From positions 434,001 through 498,000 of the forward strand of contig NZ_JBBBNY010000002.1 in NCBI RefSeq assembly GCF_037137055.1: 64,000 nt of DNA, given 5' to 3'. Source of the DNA: Frateuria_A yonginensis (GTDB lineage: Bacteria; Pseudomonadota; Gammaproteobacteria; Xanthomonadales; Rhodanobacteraceae). Made by a program: the position numbers and the translations under genes. The notes beneath the pieces are model-generated. The model ran no database searches, was not told the origin of the DNA, and saw nothing but the letters and a program-made list of their open reading frames with translations. Of the stretch, positions 26,244 to 34,628 are shown piece by piece; position 1 is the stretch's first letter, and each line of letters opens with the position of its first letter.

Positions 26244-27302
26244 ATGGAATTGTTCACCCCGTTCGCGCAGCGCAGCCTGACGTTGCGCAACCGCATCGTC
26301 GTCGCGCCGATGTGCCAGTACTCGGCCACCGACGGCCTGCCCGACCACTGGCACCTGGTGCATCTGGGCAGCCGCGCGGTAGGCGGGGCGGCCGCGGTCG
26401 TGGCCGAGGCTACCGCGGTTTCGGCGGAAGGGCGCATCTCGCCGGGCGACACCGGCCTGTGGAACGACGCCCAGGTGGAGGCCTGGAAGCCGATCACCTC
26501 GTTCATCCGCCGCCAGCACGCGGTCGCCGGCGTGCAGCTCGCGCACGCCGGGCGCAAGGCGAGCGCGCGCCGTCCATGGGAAGGCGGCGGCCCGCTGCCG
26601 GCCGGGCAGGGCGACTGGGTCACGGTGGCGCCCTCGGCGATCCCGTTCGACCGGGACTGGCACACGCCGCAGGCGCTCGACGCGGCCGGCCTGCGCAAGG
26701 TGGTGGACGACTTCCGCACGGCTGCGCAGCGGGCGCTCGCCGCCGGCTTCCAGCTGGTCGAGGTGCATGCCGCGCATGGCTACCTGCTGCACCAGTTCCT
26801 TTCGCCGCTCAGCAACCATCGCGAGGACGCCTACGGCGGCAGCTTCGAGAACCGCACGCGGCTGGTGCGCGAGGTGCTCGGCGCCGTGCGCGAGGTGTGG
26901 CCCGCCGAGCTGCCGGTGTGGCTGCGCGTCTCGGCGACGGACTGGGCCGAGGGTGGCTGGACCCTGGACGACAGCGTGCGCCTGGCGTGCGAAGTCGCCC
27001 CGCTGGGGGTGGAGCTGATCGATGTCTCCAGCGGCGGCTTGGTACCGCACGTGAAGATTCCGGTCGGGCCGGGCTACCAGGTCCCGTTCGCCGCGCGCAT
27101 CCGCGCCGAAGCGGGCATCGCCACCGGCGCGGTCGGCCTGATCACCGACGCGGCGCAGGCCGCATCGATCGTCGCCAGGGGCGAGGCGGACCTGGTGCTG
27201 ATCGCGCGCGAGAGCCTGCGCGATCCCTATTTCCCGCGCCGCGCGGCACAGGAGCTGCACGCGTCGCTGCAAGCGCCGGTACAGTACCAGCGCGCCTGGT
27301 AG
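26244..27302 (+). CDS. NADH:flavin oxidoreductase, old yellow enzyme (YqjM/XenA group)
   Basis: A 352-residue FMN TIM-barrel ene-reductase. The N-terminal APMC24QY26S motif with Cys near the flavin is that of the YqjM/xenobiotic reductase A group. Substrate anion binding is by HAAHGYLLHQFLSPLSNHRED, and flavin phosphate contacts are near the C-terminus (EADLVLIARESLRDPYFP). It reduces activated C=C bonds of enals, enones and nitro compounds with NADPH. It is followed after 19 bases by a pirin gene, so the two may be one operon. Confidence 0.93.
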   Translation: MELFTPFAQRSLTLRNRIVVAPMCQYSATDGLPDHWHLVHLGSRAVGGAAAVVAEATAVSAEGRISPGDTGLWNDAQVEAWKPITSFIRRQHAVAGVQLAHAGRKASARRPWEGGGPLPAGQGDWVTVAPSAIPFDRDWHTPQALDAAGLRKVVDDFRTAAQRALAAGFQLVEVHAAHGYLLHQFLSPLSNHREDAYGGSFENRTRLVREVLGAVREVWPAELPVWLRVSATDWAEGGWTLDDSVRLACEVAPLGVELIDVSSGGLVPHVKIPVGPGYQVPFAARIRAEAGIATGAVGLITDAAQAASIVARGEADLVLIARESLRDPYFPRRAAQELHASLQAPVQYQRAW

Positions 27303-27321
27303 GCGGCCGACGGAGCACCTC

Positions 27322-28197
27322 ATGGACCCCACCCCGCAACTCATCGAAGGCCGCCGGCACGACCTGGGCGACGGCTTCACCGTGCGTCGGCTGCTGCCCG
27401 CACTGCTGGCGCGCCACGTCGGGCCGTTCGTGTTCTTCGACCACATGGGCCCGGCGGACTTCGCGCCGGGCAAGGGCATGGACGTGCGGCCGCATCCGCA
27501 CATCGGCCTGGCCACGATCACCTGGCTGTTCGAAGGCTCGATCCGGCATCGCGACAGCCTCGGCAGCCTGGCCGACATCCGCCCGGGCGAAGTCAACTGG
27601 ATGACCGCCGGCCGCGGCATCGTGCATTCCGAGCGCACGCCGCCGCAGCCGCGTCGCGACGGCCAGCGCCTGCACGGCATCCAGCTCTGGGTGGCATTGC
27701 CGCGCGCGGACGCGGAGGTCCCGCCGGAGTTCCACCACCACGATGCCGATGCGCTGCCGCGTATCCGCCGCGAGGGCGCCGAGCTGTCGCTGATCGCCGG
27801 CGCCGCCTACGGCGAGCGTTCGCCGGTGAAGGTGTTCGCGCCGATGTTCCTGCTCGAGGCGCAGCTGGCCGACGGGGCGCAGCTGGAATGGCCGCAGGGC
27901 CACACCGAGCGGGGCGTCTACGTGGTCGAGGGCGAACTGGCGTGGGGCGAGCTCGTGGTCGGTGCCGACCGCATGGCGGTGCAGGCCGGGGCGGAGGCCG
28001 CGCCGCTGCGCGCCCGCGGCGCCACGCGTCTGATGCTGTTCGGCGGCGCGCCCCTGGATGGCGAGCGCCACCTGTGGTGGAACTTCGTGGCCAGCTCACG
28101 CGAGCGCATCGAGCAGGCCAAGGCCGACTGGAAGGCCGGGCGCTTCGGCCTGGTGCCGGGCGACGAGGAGGAGTTCATTCCGCTGCCGGAACGCTGA
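27322..28197 (+). CDS. Pirin family protein
   Basis: A 291-residue bicupin. The N-terminal cupin has the metal ligands RPHPHIGLAT (His58, His60) and GRGIVHSERTP with a further His and Glu. Pirins bind iron or another metal; some act as quercetin 2,3-dioxygenases, others as transcription cofactors. Here it sits behind an old-yellow-enzyme gene, which suggests redox or xenobiotic stress. AGCACC near the ATG is a weak ribosome site. Confidence 0.9.
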   Translation: MDPTPQLIEGRRHDLGDGFTVRRLLPALLARHVGPFVFFDHMGPADFAPGKGMDVRPHPHIGLATITWLFEGSIRHRDSLGSLADIRPGEVNWMTAGRGIVHSERTPPQPRRDGQRLHGIQLWVALPRADAEVPPEFHHHDADALPRIRREGAELSLIAGAAYGERSPVKVFAPMFLLEAQLADGAQLEWPQGHTERGVYVVEGELAWGELVVGADRMAVQAGAEAAPLRARGATRLMLFGGAPLDGERHLWWNFVASSRERIEQAKADWKAGRFGLVPGDEEEFIPLPER

Positions 28198-28334
28198 CCG
28201 CCCTCGACACATACGCGCCCTGCGCCGGCTGGGAGGGAGAGCGTACGAGTACGGCACCTTCGCCTTTCGCGAGAGGTGCCGGCAGGCGGGTTAGGGTGGG
28301 CGGAGCGAAGCGTTGCGGTGGCGCCGGACCGTCT

Positions 28335-28354
28335 CCCGCCGCTCTCCCGGCGGG
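28335..28354 (+). repeat. Small intergenic GC hairpin of the CCCGCC/GGCGGG type
   Basis: CCCGCC (28335-28340) and GGCGGG (28349-28354), flanked by CTCTCCC and GTGAGGG. It is one of three loosely related hairpins with CCCC-GCC-GGGGAGAGG character in intergenic sites (see 32472 and 36392). The rest of 28198-28420 holds no gene that I can see. Confidence 0.4.
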
Positions 28355-28420
28355 TGAGGGCTTTACCGCAACGGCGGACGAGCGCACGCTGGCGCAGGTG
28401 ACGTTCCGGAGCCAGCTCGC

Positions 28421-28723
28421 ATGTCACGCTTCGCCAGCTTCCGCGAGTTCTACCCGTTCTACCTGAGCGAGCACCGCGACCCCGTGTGCCGGCGCCTGCA
28501 CTTCGCCGGCAGCACGCTGGTGCTGCTGGTCGTGGCGGCGGCGATCGCCACGCGCGAGGCGCGCTGGTTGTGGCTGGCGCCAGTGGCCGGCTACGGCTTC
28601 GCCTGGATCGGGCACTTCGCCTTCGAGAAGAACCGTCCGGCCACCTTCCGCCACCCGCTCTACAGCCTGGCCGGCGACTGGGTGATGTACTGGCAGATCC
28701 TGCGCGGCCGGCTGCGCATGTAG
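28421..28723 (+). CDS. Mpo1-like (DUF962) membrane protein
   Basis: A 100-residue protein with N-terminal FREFYPFYLSEHRDPVCRRLHFAG, two membrane helices (about 28-45 and 48-62) and the motif HFAFEKNRPATFRHPLYSLAGDW. This is the DUF962/YGL010w family; yeast Mpo1 is an iron-dependent alpha-oxidation dioxygenase for 2-hydroxy fatty acids, and the conserved histidines here (HRD, RLHF, GHFAFEKNRP, RHP) fit. The bacterial role is not established. Confidence 0.88.
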   Translation: MSRFASFREFYPFYLSEHRDPVCRRLHFAGSTLVLLVVAAAIATREARWLWLAPVAGYGFAWIGHFAFEKNRPATFRHPLYSLAGDWVMYWQILRGRLRM

Positions 28724-28727
28724 CGCC

Positions 28728-29750
28728 TCAGGCGGCGCCGAGCGCCTGGCCGTCCTGCTCGCTCAGCCAGTTGCGGTAGGAGCGCAGCTTGCCCAGCTGG
28801 AAGCGGCCGACGTCCTCGATCAGCGCGCAGTGGTACCAGTGCTCCCCGCGCACGGTGACGGCCGGATGCAGCAGGGCTTCGGGATGGCGGATGCCTTCGC
28901 GGTAGTAGCCATCGCCCTCGCCGAACCACGGCAGGCGGTCGCCCTCGCGCAGCGCGTCGAGCAGGGCCGTGGGCGCTCCGAGGTCGCTGGCGATCTCGTA
29001 CTGCGCGCGCAGGTCCTCGTCGGTCTGCACCAGCACGAAGCGGCCGTGGCCGTATTCGTCCAGCAGCAGCAGGCCGGTGGGGTTCACGTGCAGGTAGCAC
29101 TCGACCGCGGGGAAGTCGCCGACCAGCTCGCGGAAGGCCTGCTGGAACGCGCGATCGCGCAGGAAACGCACGCTGCCCAGCGCCAGCGCTTCGGCCACGA
29201 ACGCGCCGACGCGCTCGAAGTAGCGCCGCTGCAGCGCACGGATGCCCTGCTGCAGCTTGTCCATCGCCTGCGGGTCGCTCTTGCGGATGAAGCGGTCGAT
29301 CACGCCGGCGTTGAAGGCCTCGATCGCGGTGCAGTCGTCGGCCGTGCCGGTGAGCAGGATCTTGCCGATGTGCGGGTTGGCCAGCTCGCGGCAGAACGCG
29401 ATGCCGTCCATCTCCGGCATGGTCAGGTCCACCACCACCACCGACACCTCGGCGAAGCGCTCGGGGTCGTACATCACGCGGTGGATCGAGTCGATGTCCA
29501 GCGCCACCAGCTCGCGCGTCTGCGAGGAGCGGTCCTTCCAGTGGTACATCCAGCCGCCGCCCGGCACCGCACGGATGCCGTGGCTGCCGAGTTCGGCCAG
29601 CGCCTGCCGCGGCGAGCTGTAGCTGCGCAGGCGCAGCGAGGGATCCAGCAGCAGCGGCACGCTGTCGAGGTACTTCTCGTGGTCGTCCACCAGCAGCGTG
29701 GTGGTGGGGAACTGGAACGGCAGGATGTCGCCGTGGAAATCGATGCTCAT
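28728..29750 (-). CDS. Response regulator with enlarged receiver and unknown output domain
   Basis: A 340-residue protein, last gene of the sensor operon; its ATG overlaps the kinase stop by four bases. Acidic residues D22 and D23 (LLVDDHEKY), phospho-acceptor D108 (VVVDLTMPEMDG), T134 (LLTGT) and K157 make a functional receiver, but D23 and D108 are about 85 residues apart instead of about 43, so an insert of around 40 residues (about 55-98) interrupts it. Residues 170-340 show no DNA-binding, GGDEF, EAL or HD motif. LqsR/JqsR-type regulators, partners of alpha-hydroxyketone kinases, are a candidate family; this is inference. Confidence 0.8.
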   Translation of the reverse strand: MSIDFHGDILPFQFPTTTLLVDDHEKYLDSVPLLLDPSLRLRSYSSPRQALAELGSHGIRAVPGGGWMYHWKDRSSQTRELVALDIDSIHRVMYDPERFAEVSVVVVDLTMPEMDGIAFCRELANPHIGKILLTGTADDCTAIEAFNAGVIDRFIRKSDPQAMDKLQQGIRALQRRYFERVGAFVAEALALGSVRFLRDRAFQQAFRELVGDFPAVECYLHVNPTGLLLLDEYGHGRFVLVQTDEDLRAQYEIASDLGAPTALLDALREGDRLPWFGEGDGYYREGIRHPEALLHPAVTVRGEHWYHCALIEDVGRFQLGKLRSYRNWLSEQDGQALGAA

Positions 29751-31108
29751 GCGGGAAGTCCCTGTCCGGATGGCACGCCGGCGCGCGCGGGAAACCTGAC
29801 CACGAATTCGGTGTACTCGCCCCAGCGCGAGTGGCAGCTGATCCTGCCGCCCATGCGCTCGACCGCGCTCTGCGAGAAGGCCAGGCCGATGCCCAGCCCC
29901 GTTCCGGTGCCGCCTTCCGCGTACGAATAGAAGCGGTTGAAGATGCGCGGCAGCACGTCGGGAGGTATGCCGGGTCCGGTGTCGTGCACGCGCAGGTAGT
30001 GGCCGTCGGCGCCGGTCTCCAGGCTCACCCGGATCTCCCCCTTGCCGGCGCGCCCGGTGTGGAACAGCGCGTTGCGCAGCAGGTTGAACAGCACGTGGGT
30101 CAGCAGCGTCTCCGAGCCCCGCAGCACGAAGTCCGGGCCCGGCGACAGGTGCACCCGTTCGCGCTCGGCGCGCGAGGCGTACGGATAGCGGGCCAGCGCC
30201 TGCGCCACGCAGGCGCGAACGTGCAGCGGCTCCAGCTGCAGCTTGCCCATCGGCCTGGCGGCCATCAGCAGCATGTCGATCACGGTGTGCGCGTGGCTGA
30301 CCTCGTGCTCGATCACGTCGATGCCACGCCGCAGCGCCTGCACGTGCGGGCCGCGCAGTTCCGCCACCGGCAGCCCGGCCTGCTCGGCCAGCCGATGGCT
30401 CTCCAGCAGGTGGGGCAGGTAGCGGCCGATCGCCCGGCCGGCCAGCTGCAGCGAGCCCAGCGGCGTGCGCAGCTCGTGCGCGATGTTGTTGGAGGCCCCG
30501 ATCAGCGCGTTCACCTTGGCCTGGTCGGCGAACTTCTGCGACAGGCTCGCCAGCGGCCCCAGCACCAGCGTGAGCGCGAGCACCGGGGCGTATTGCAGCA
30601 GGGCGTGCGTCGGCCAGCCCGCGTGGGGGCCGAGCTGGAAGGCCAGTGCGGCGGCCGCGGTGCCGAGGCTGAAGATCAGCGCGAAGCTCGCCAGGTCGAA
30701 CAGCATCATGGTGATGAACAGCGCGAACTGGTGCACGGCCATCCAGCCGATCGAACTGCCGTTGCGCAGCATCAGGTAGCCGAAGAAGAACGGCAGCACG
30801 TAGGTGATCACGGCGTACCAGTAGACCGGCAGCCACGGTCGGCAACGGCGCGGCCACCAGCGTTGCAGCGCCAGCGGCAGCAGCACCGCGCTGCCGGCCA
30901 GGTGCAGGCCCAGGTTGCTGTAGGGCTGCGGCAGCAGGTAGGTCCAGATGTACCAGTACAGCGGCATGAACAGGCAGCCGAGCAGGCACATCACCGGCAT
31001 CATCGGCTGCGAGTAGCGGGCGCGGGTGAACATCGCGTTGTCCAGCCGCCGGCGCAGCCGGCGCCAGCGCGCCCAGCCCCGGGGCGGCACGGTCCTGGTC
31101 CCTGGCAT
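29747..31108 (-). CDS. Sensor histidine kinase with CqsS/LqsS-like six-helix sensor
   Basis: A 453-residue kinase. Residues about 36-190 hold six membrane helices with short loops, including YWYIWTYLLPQPYSNLGL and LPVYWYAVITYVLPFFFGYLMLRN, which closely recall the ligand-binding region of Vibrio CqsS (from memory). The H-box is NNIAH211ELRTPL, the N-box FNLLRNALFHT, and the G-boxes DTGPGIPP and GTGLGIGLAFSQ. No receiver is fused, unlike CqsS and like LqsS. GGAG lies eight bases before the ATG. It is between a cytochrome c'-like gene (29-base gap) and the response regulator (four-base overlap). No synthase gene is seen. Confidence 0.85.
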   Translation of the reverse strand: MPGTRTVPPRGWARWRRLRRRLDNAMFTRARYSQPMMPVMCLLGCLFMPLYWYIWTYLLPQPYSNLGLHLAGSAVLLPLALQRWWPRRCRPWLPVYWYAVITYVLPFFFGYLMLRNGSSIGWMAVHQFALFITMMLFDLASFALIFSLGTAAAALAFQLGPHAGWPTHALLQYAPVLALTLVLGPLASLSQKFADQAKVNALIGASNNIAHELRTPLGSLQLAGRAIGRYLPHLLESHRLAEQAGLPVAELRGPHVQALRRGIDVIEHEVSHAHTVIDMLLMAARPMGKLQLEPLHVRACVAQALARYPYASRAERERVHLSPGPDFVLRGSETLLTHVLFNLLRNALFHTGRAGKGEIRVSLETGADGHYLRVHDTGPGIPPDVLPRIFNRFYSYAEGGTGTGLGIGLAFSQSAVERMGGRISCHSRWGEYTEFVVRFPARAGVPSGQGLPA

Positions 31109-31137
31109 CGGTTCGGCTCCTGCCTTGGTGGTAAGGG

Positions 31138-31533
31138 TCAGCGGTACTGCTGGTGGCAGGAGTCGCATGCTTCGCCGACCGGCTTGATCGCCTTGGCCAG
31201 CGACGGGCAGTCGGTGGGATGGGCCTGGACCGCATCCTGCAGCGCCGTGCGCAGGCGGCCGGCGTGATCGACGAAATCCTGCTCGGCGCCGGGGAAGGCC
31301 TCGACGATATCGGAGGCGGTCGACTGCAGCCGCAACAGGTGCTCGTTGGCCTGCGCCGCGTCGCACTGCCTGGCCTTCACCGCCTGGCCGAGCGTGCCCA
31401 TGTGGTGGCCCATCACGGTCATCACGGCGTGCGGCATGGGGTTGCGATCGCCCAGCGCCTTCATGGCGAACACGGTGCCGAGGACGCCGATGACCAGACC
31501 GAGCAGGATCAGGAGTGCCGAACGTGCATTCAT
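31138..31533 (-). CDS. Cytochrome c'-like exported haem protein
   Basis: A 131-residue protein with an N-terminal hydrophobic helix (residues 4-24) serving as signal or anchor, a four-helix-bundle-like body, and a C-terminal haem c site CDSCHQQYR. A CxxCH at the extreme C-terminus is the hallmark of cytochrome c' (class II), which binds NO and CO rather than carrying electrons. It is the first gene of the kinase operon, 29 bases upstream of the kinase, which suggests a role in sensing or protecting against NO or redox change. Confidence 0.85.
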   Translation of the reverse strand: MNARSALLILLGLVIGVLGTVFAMKALGDRNPMPHAVMTVMGHHMGTLGQAVKARQCDAAQANEHLLRLQSTASDIVEAFPGAEQDFVDHAGRLRTALQDAVQAHPTDCPSLAKAIKPVGEACDSCHQQYR

Positions 31534-31667
31534 GGACGCGCCCTTGCAGGATGGAAAGGCCAGAATACCGAAGCCCCGGCGCCTTTCGTAGCCGTAAAAT
31601 GGCCTTTTTTCGCGTAGGAAACGGGCGTGATGGCAGACAGCATCCATCCCGAACGCAAGAGGGCCGC

Positions 31668-32453
31668 ATGAGCGGGCCGCACTATCCGGTCGAGCGCTTC
31701 GAAGGCGTCGAGCGCCTGTACGGGCGCGGCACGATCGAGCGGCTGATGAACGCGCACGTGTGCGTGATCGGCATCGGTGGCGTCGGCTCCTGGGCGGTCG
31801 AGGCGCTGGCGCGCAGCGGCGTGGGCCGGTTGACGCTGATCGATGCCGACGAGGTGTGCCTGTCCAACACCAACCGCCAGCTGCACGCGCTGGACGGGCA
31901 GTGGGGCAAGCCCAAGGTCGGCGTGATGGCCGAACGCGCGCACGCGATCAATCCGCGCATCCGGCTGGAGGCGATCGAGCGCTTCCTCACCACCGCCACG
32001 CTGGACGAACTGCTCGATCGCGGCTACGACGTGGTGCTGGACGCCTGCGACGCCTTCCGCGTGAAGCTGGAGGCGATCGCCTGGTGCCGCCGGCGCAAGC
32101 TGCCGATGGTCACCGTCGGCTCCGCCGGTGGGCGCACCGACCCGACCCAGATCCGCGTGCGCGACCTCTCGCGCACCGAGCACGATGCGATGTTCAGCCT
32201 GGTCCGCAAGAAGCTTAGGCAGGACTTCGGCTTCCCACGCAACCCCGACCGCTACTTCGGGGTCTCGGCGGTCTACTCGCTGCAGAACGTGCAGTATCCA
32301 CAACCCGACGGCAGCGTCTGCGGGCTGCGCCCGCCCGGTGGCGACTCGCTCAACCTCGCCTGCGGCGGCGGGCTGGGTGCGGCCACCCACGTCACCGGTG
32401 CGTTCGCCTTCGCGGCGGTGGGCAAGGTGCTGGAGAAGCTGCTGGAGAAATGA
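31668..32453 (+). CDS. tcdA: tRNA threonylcarbamoyladenosine dehydratase
   Basis: A 261-residue E1-like ThiF-fold protein. The ATP-binding GIGGVGSWAVEALARSGVG, the arginine finger in NTNRQ and the activated-Cys region are present; CDAF and the C-terminal membrane-prone segment (THVTGAFAFAAVGKVLEKLL) match TcdA (CsdL/YgdL). It cyclises t6A37 to ct6A37 in ANN-decoding tRNAs using ATP, with CsdA/CsdE as sulfur partners in E. coli. Divergent from the cytochrome c' operon. Confidence 0.95.
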   Translation: MSGPHYPVERFEGVERLYGRGTIERLMNAHVCVIGIGGVGSWAVEALARSGVGRLTLIDADEVCLSNTNRQLHALDGQWGKPKVGVMAERAHAINPRIRLEAIERFLTTATLDELLDRGYDVVLDACDAFRVKLEAIAWCRRRKLPMVTVGSAGGRTDPTQIRVRDLSRTEHDAMFSLVRKKLRQDFGFPRNPDRYFGVSAVYSLQNVQYPQPDGSVCGLRPPGGDSLNLACGGGLGAATHVTGAFAFAAVGKVLEKLLEK

Positions 32454-32471
32454 CGCCGGTCGCCATGGGTT

Positions 32472-32492
32472 CCTTTCCCCGCCGGGGAGAGG
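32472..32492 (+). repeat. Intergenic GC hairpin of the CCCC-GCC-GGGGAGAGG type
   Basis: CCTTTCCCC, a GCC loop and GGGGAGAGG form a nine-base stem with one G-U pair. It lies between convergent tcdA and phbB and could also end transcription. Confidence 0.4.
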
Positions 32493-32584
32493 ACCGAGGT
32501 GACGGGCCGGGCTCGCGAGGAGGCCGGGTCGAAAGCGGGTTCCTTGCGAAATTCCCGCGAGGTAGCTCCCGCGGCGGGGCGGCA

Positions 32585-33325
32585 CTACCACCCCATGTAA
32601 TGCCCGCCGTTGATCGCCAGGTTCGCGCCGGTGATCCAGCTCGCTTCGTCGGTGGTGAAGAAGGCCACCGCATGCGCGATCTCCTCGGGCTTGCCCAGTC
32701 GCCCGACCGGGATCTGCGCGACGATCTTCTCGCGGACTTCCTCGGGCACCGCCATCACCATGTCGGTGGCCACGTAGCCGGGCGAGACGGTGTTCACGGT
32801 GATGCCGAACTTGGCGTTTTCCTGCGCCAGGGAGATGGTGAAGCCGTGCATGCCGGCCTTGGCGGCGGCGTAGTTGGCCTGGCCGTACTGGCCTTTCTGG
32901 CCGTTGATCGAGCTGATCTGCACGATCCGCCCCCAGCGGCGCGTGCGCATGCCCTCGATCACCGGGCGGGTGACGTTGAAGCAGGCGTTGAGGTTGGTGT
33001 TCACAACCTCGGTCCACTGCTGGTAGTTCATCTTGTGGAAGGTGGTATCGCGGGTGATACCGGCGTTGTTGACCAGGATCTCGACCGGGCCGCACTCGCG
33101 CTCGACCGCGCGCACCATGGCTTCGGATGACGCCGGGTCGGCGACGTCGCCCGGCACCATGCACACCTCGATGCCCTCGGCCGCCATCGCCGCGCGCCAG
33201 GCTTCCGCCTTGGCGGCATCGCGGTAGTTGGTGGCCACCCGGTGGCCCTGGCGCGCCAGGTTGCGCACGATGGCGGTGCCGATGCCGCCGGTGCCGCCGG
33301 TGACCAGTGCGGTGCGTGGATTCAT
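32585..33325 (-). CDS. phbB: Acetoacetyl-CoA reductase
   Basis: A 246-residue short-chain dehydrogenase: NADP site TGGTGGIGTAI, catalytic Ser in ISSINGQKGQ, Tyr and Lys in NYAAAK. The sequence QKGQYGQANYAAAKAGMHGFT and the ending NGGHYMGW are those of PhaB/PhbB, which reduces acetoacetyl-CoA to (R)-3-hydroxybutyryl-CoA for polyhydroxybutyrate. No phbA or phbC lies beside it here, so it is detached from the usual operon or acts in another acyl-CoA pathway. Confidence 0.92.
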   Translation of the reverse strand: MNPRTALVTGGTGGIGTAIVRNLARQGHRVATNYRDAAKAEAWRAAMAAEGIEVCMVPGDVADPASSEAMVRAVERECGPVEILVNNAGITRDTTFHKMNYQQWTEVVNTNLNACFNVTRPVIEGMRTRRWGRIVQISSINGQKGQYGQANYAAAKAGMHGFTISLAQENAKFGITVNTVSPGYVATDMVMAVPEEVREKIVAQIPVGRLGKPEEIAHAVAFFTTDEASWITGANLAINGGHYMGW

Positions 33326-33439
33326 GGCTGGGGTTCCGTTCGAGGAGGCGCGGGTGCGTGCCTGCATGTATACCGCAACTTCCTGACAACTTCCGTAGCG
33401 CAGGCCGCGCGGCATGCGCCAGCCGGCACGGTGGTGGAC

Positions 33440-34303
33440 TCAGGCCTCGCGGGCGGCCAGCCGCGGCAGGCGGGCCGGGTCGAAACGCTCCAGCGCGCTG
33501 TCGAGTACGGCCTGCGGACTTGCTGCGACCGCAGACGTCTGGACGTCCAGGAACGCCAGCGCGCGGCGCAGCGCCGGCAGCGGGTCGGCCGGATCGACCG
33601 GATGGGCCCGCTCGGACTTGGACAGCTTGTGTCCCTGCGCATCGAGTGCCAGCGGCAGGTGGCGGTACGCGGGCGTGGGCAGGCCCAGGCAGCGTTGCAG
33701 CCAGATCTGCCGTGGCGTGGAGTCCAGCAGGTCGGTGCCGCGCACCACCTCGGTGATGCCCTGGAAGGCATCGTCCACCACGCAGGCGAGCTGGTAGGCG
33801 TAGTAGCCCTCCACCCGGCGGACAACGACGTCGCCGGCCTCCTCCCCCAGGTTCTGCCGCTGCGGCCCCTGCAACGCATCGTCGAAGGCCACGACGGTGT
33901 CCGGCATGCGCAAGCGCCAGGCGGGCGGGCGTCGCGGATCGGGAGCGGCGATGCAGTGGCCGCCGCGGTGGATGCCGCCCGCCTCGGCCAGTTGGGTACG
34001 GCTGCACCAGCAGGGGAAGACACGGTCCGCTGCGCGCAGGTGCTCGAACGCCTCGTCGTAGGCCGCACGCCGCCGCGACTGGAACAGCGGTGGTTCGTCG
34101 GCCACCAATCCGAACGCCGGCAGGGCGGCAAGGATCGCCTGGGCCGAACCGGGCACCTCGCGCGGCGGGTCGATGTCCTCCACCCGCAGCAGCCACTGCC
34201 CGCCCGCGCGCCGCGCACACAGCCAGCTGCCTACCGCGGCCACCAGCGAGCCGAAGTGCAGCAGGCCGGTGGGGGAGGGGGCGAAACGGCCGCGATAGGT
34301 CAT
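33440..34303 (-). CDS. gluQ: Glutamyl-Q tRNA(Asp) synthetase
   Basis: A 287-residue paralogue of the catalytic half of glutamyl-tRNA synthetase without the anticodon-binding domain. It has GRFAPSPTGLLHFGS (HIGH site as HFGS), CWCSRTQL of the zinc finger, and KLSKS as the KMSKS loop. It attaches glutamate to queuosine-34 of tRNA(Asp). In many proteobacteria it follows dksA; here the neighbours are phbB and a hemerythrin gene. Confidence 0.95.
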   Translation of the reverse strand: MTYRGRFAPSPTGLLHFGSLVAAVGSWLCARRAGGQWLLRVEDIDPPREVPGSAQAILAALPAFGLVADEPPLFQSRRRAAYDEAFEHLRAADRVFPCWCSRTQLAEAGGIHRGGHCIAAPDPRRPPAWRLRMPDTVVAFDDALQGPQRQNLGEEAGDVVVRRVEGYYAYQLACVVDDAFQGITEVVRGTDLLDSTPRQIWLQRCLGLPTPAYRHLPLALDAQGHKLSKSERAHPVDPADPLPALRRALAFLDVQTSAVAASPQAVLDSALERFDPARLPRLAAREA

Positions 34304-34411
34304 GCGCGCATTCTAGGCGGTTCAGCTGCCGGCCACGGCGCTGGCGCGAGCATCCGGGCCTTCATCCCGGGCCTTCCACACCCGGCCGGCCTACACGGCC
34401 AGGAGGACGCC

Positions 34412-34627
34412 ATGAACGCCACCCCTTCGGCTTCCGGAGATCCGCGGGAGCACACCCGCAAGACCAAGGGCATGTTGCGCGAGGCCATGGATCACGTCCG
34501 CGAGGACGTGGGCAAGGTGTCCGACCCCAAGGCGCAGGCGCTGTTCGAGACCTCCGCCGAGGTGCTGGACGGGTTGATCACGGCCTACGAGCACTTCGAG
34601 CAACGCAGCGAAGCGGCCTGGCGCTGA
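34412..34627 (+). CDS. Small acidic/basic helical protein
   Basis: A 71-residue soluble protein, predicted mostly helical (REHTRKTKGMLREAMDHVREDVGKV and KAQALFETSAEVLDGLITAYEHFEQ). AGGAGG at ideal spacing before the ATG supports it as a real gene. It is followed after one base by the hemerythrin gene, so the two are coupled. No family recognised. Confidence 0.75.
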   Translation: MNATPSASGDPREHTRKTKGMLREAMDHVREDVGKVSDPKAQALFETSAEVLDGLITAYEHFEQRSEAAWR

Positions 34628-34628
34628 C

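Noticed and set aside
32585..32593. Possible PHB operon around phbB
   Set aside because: Neither phbA nor phbC is adjacent; the neighbours are tcdA and gluQ, so only the reductase itself is called.
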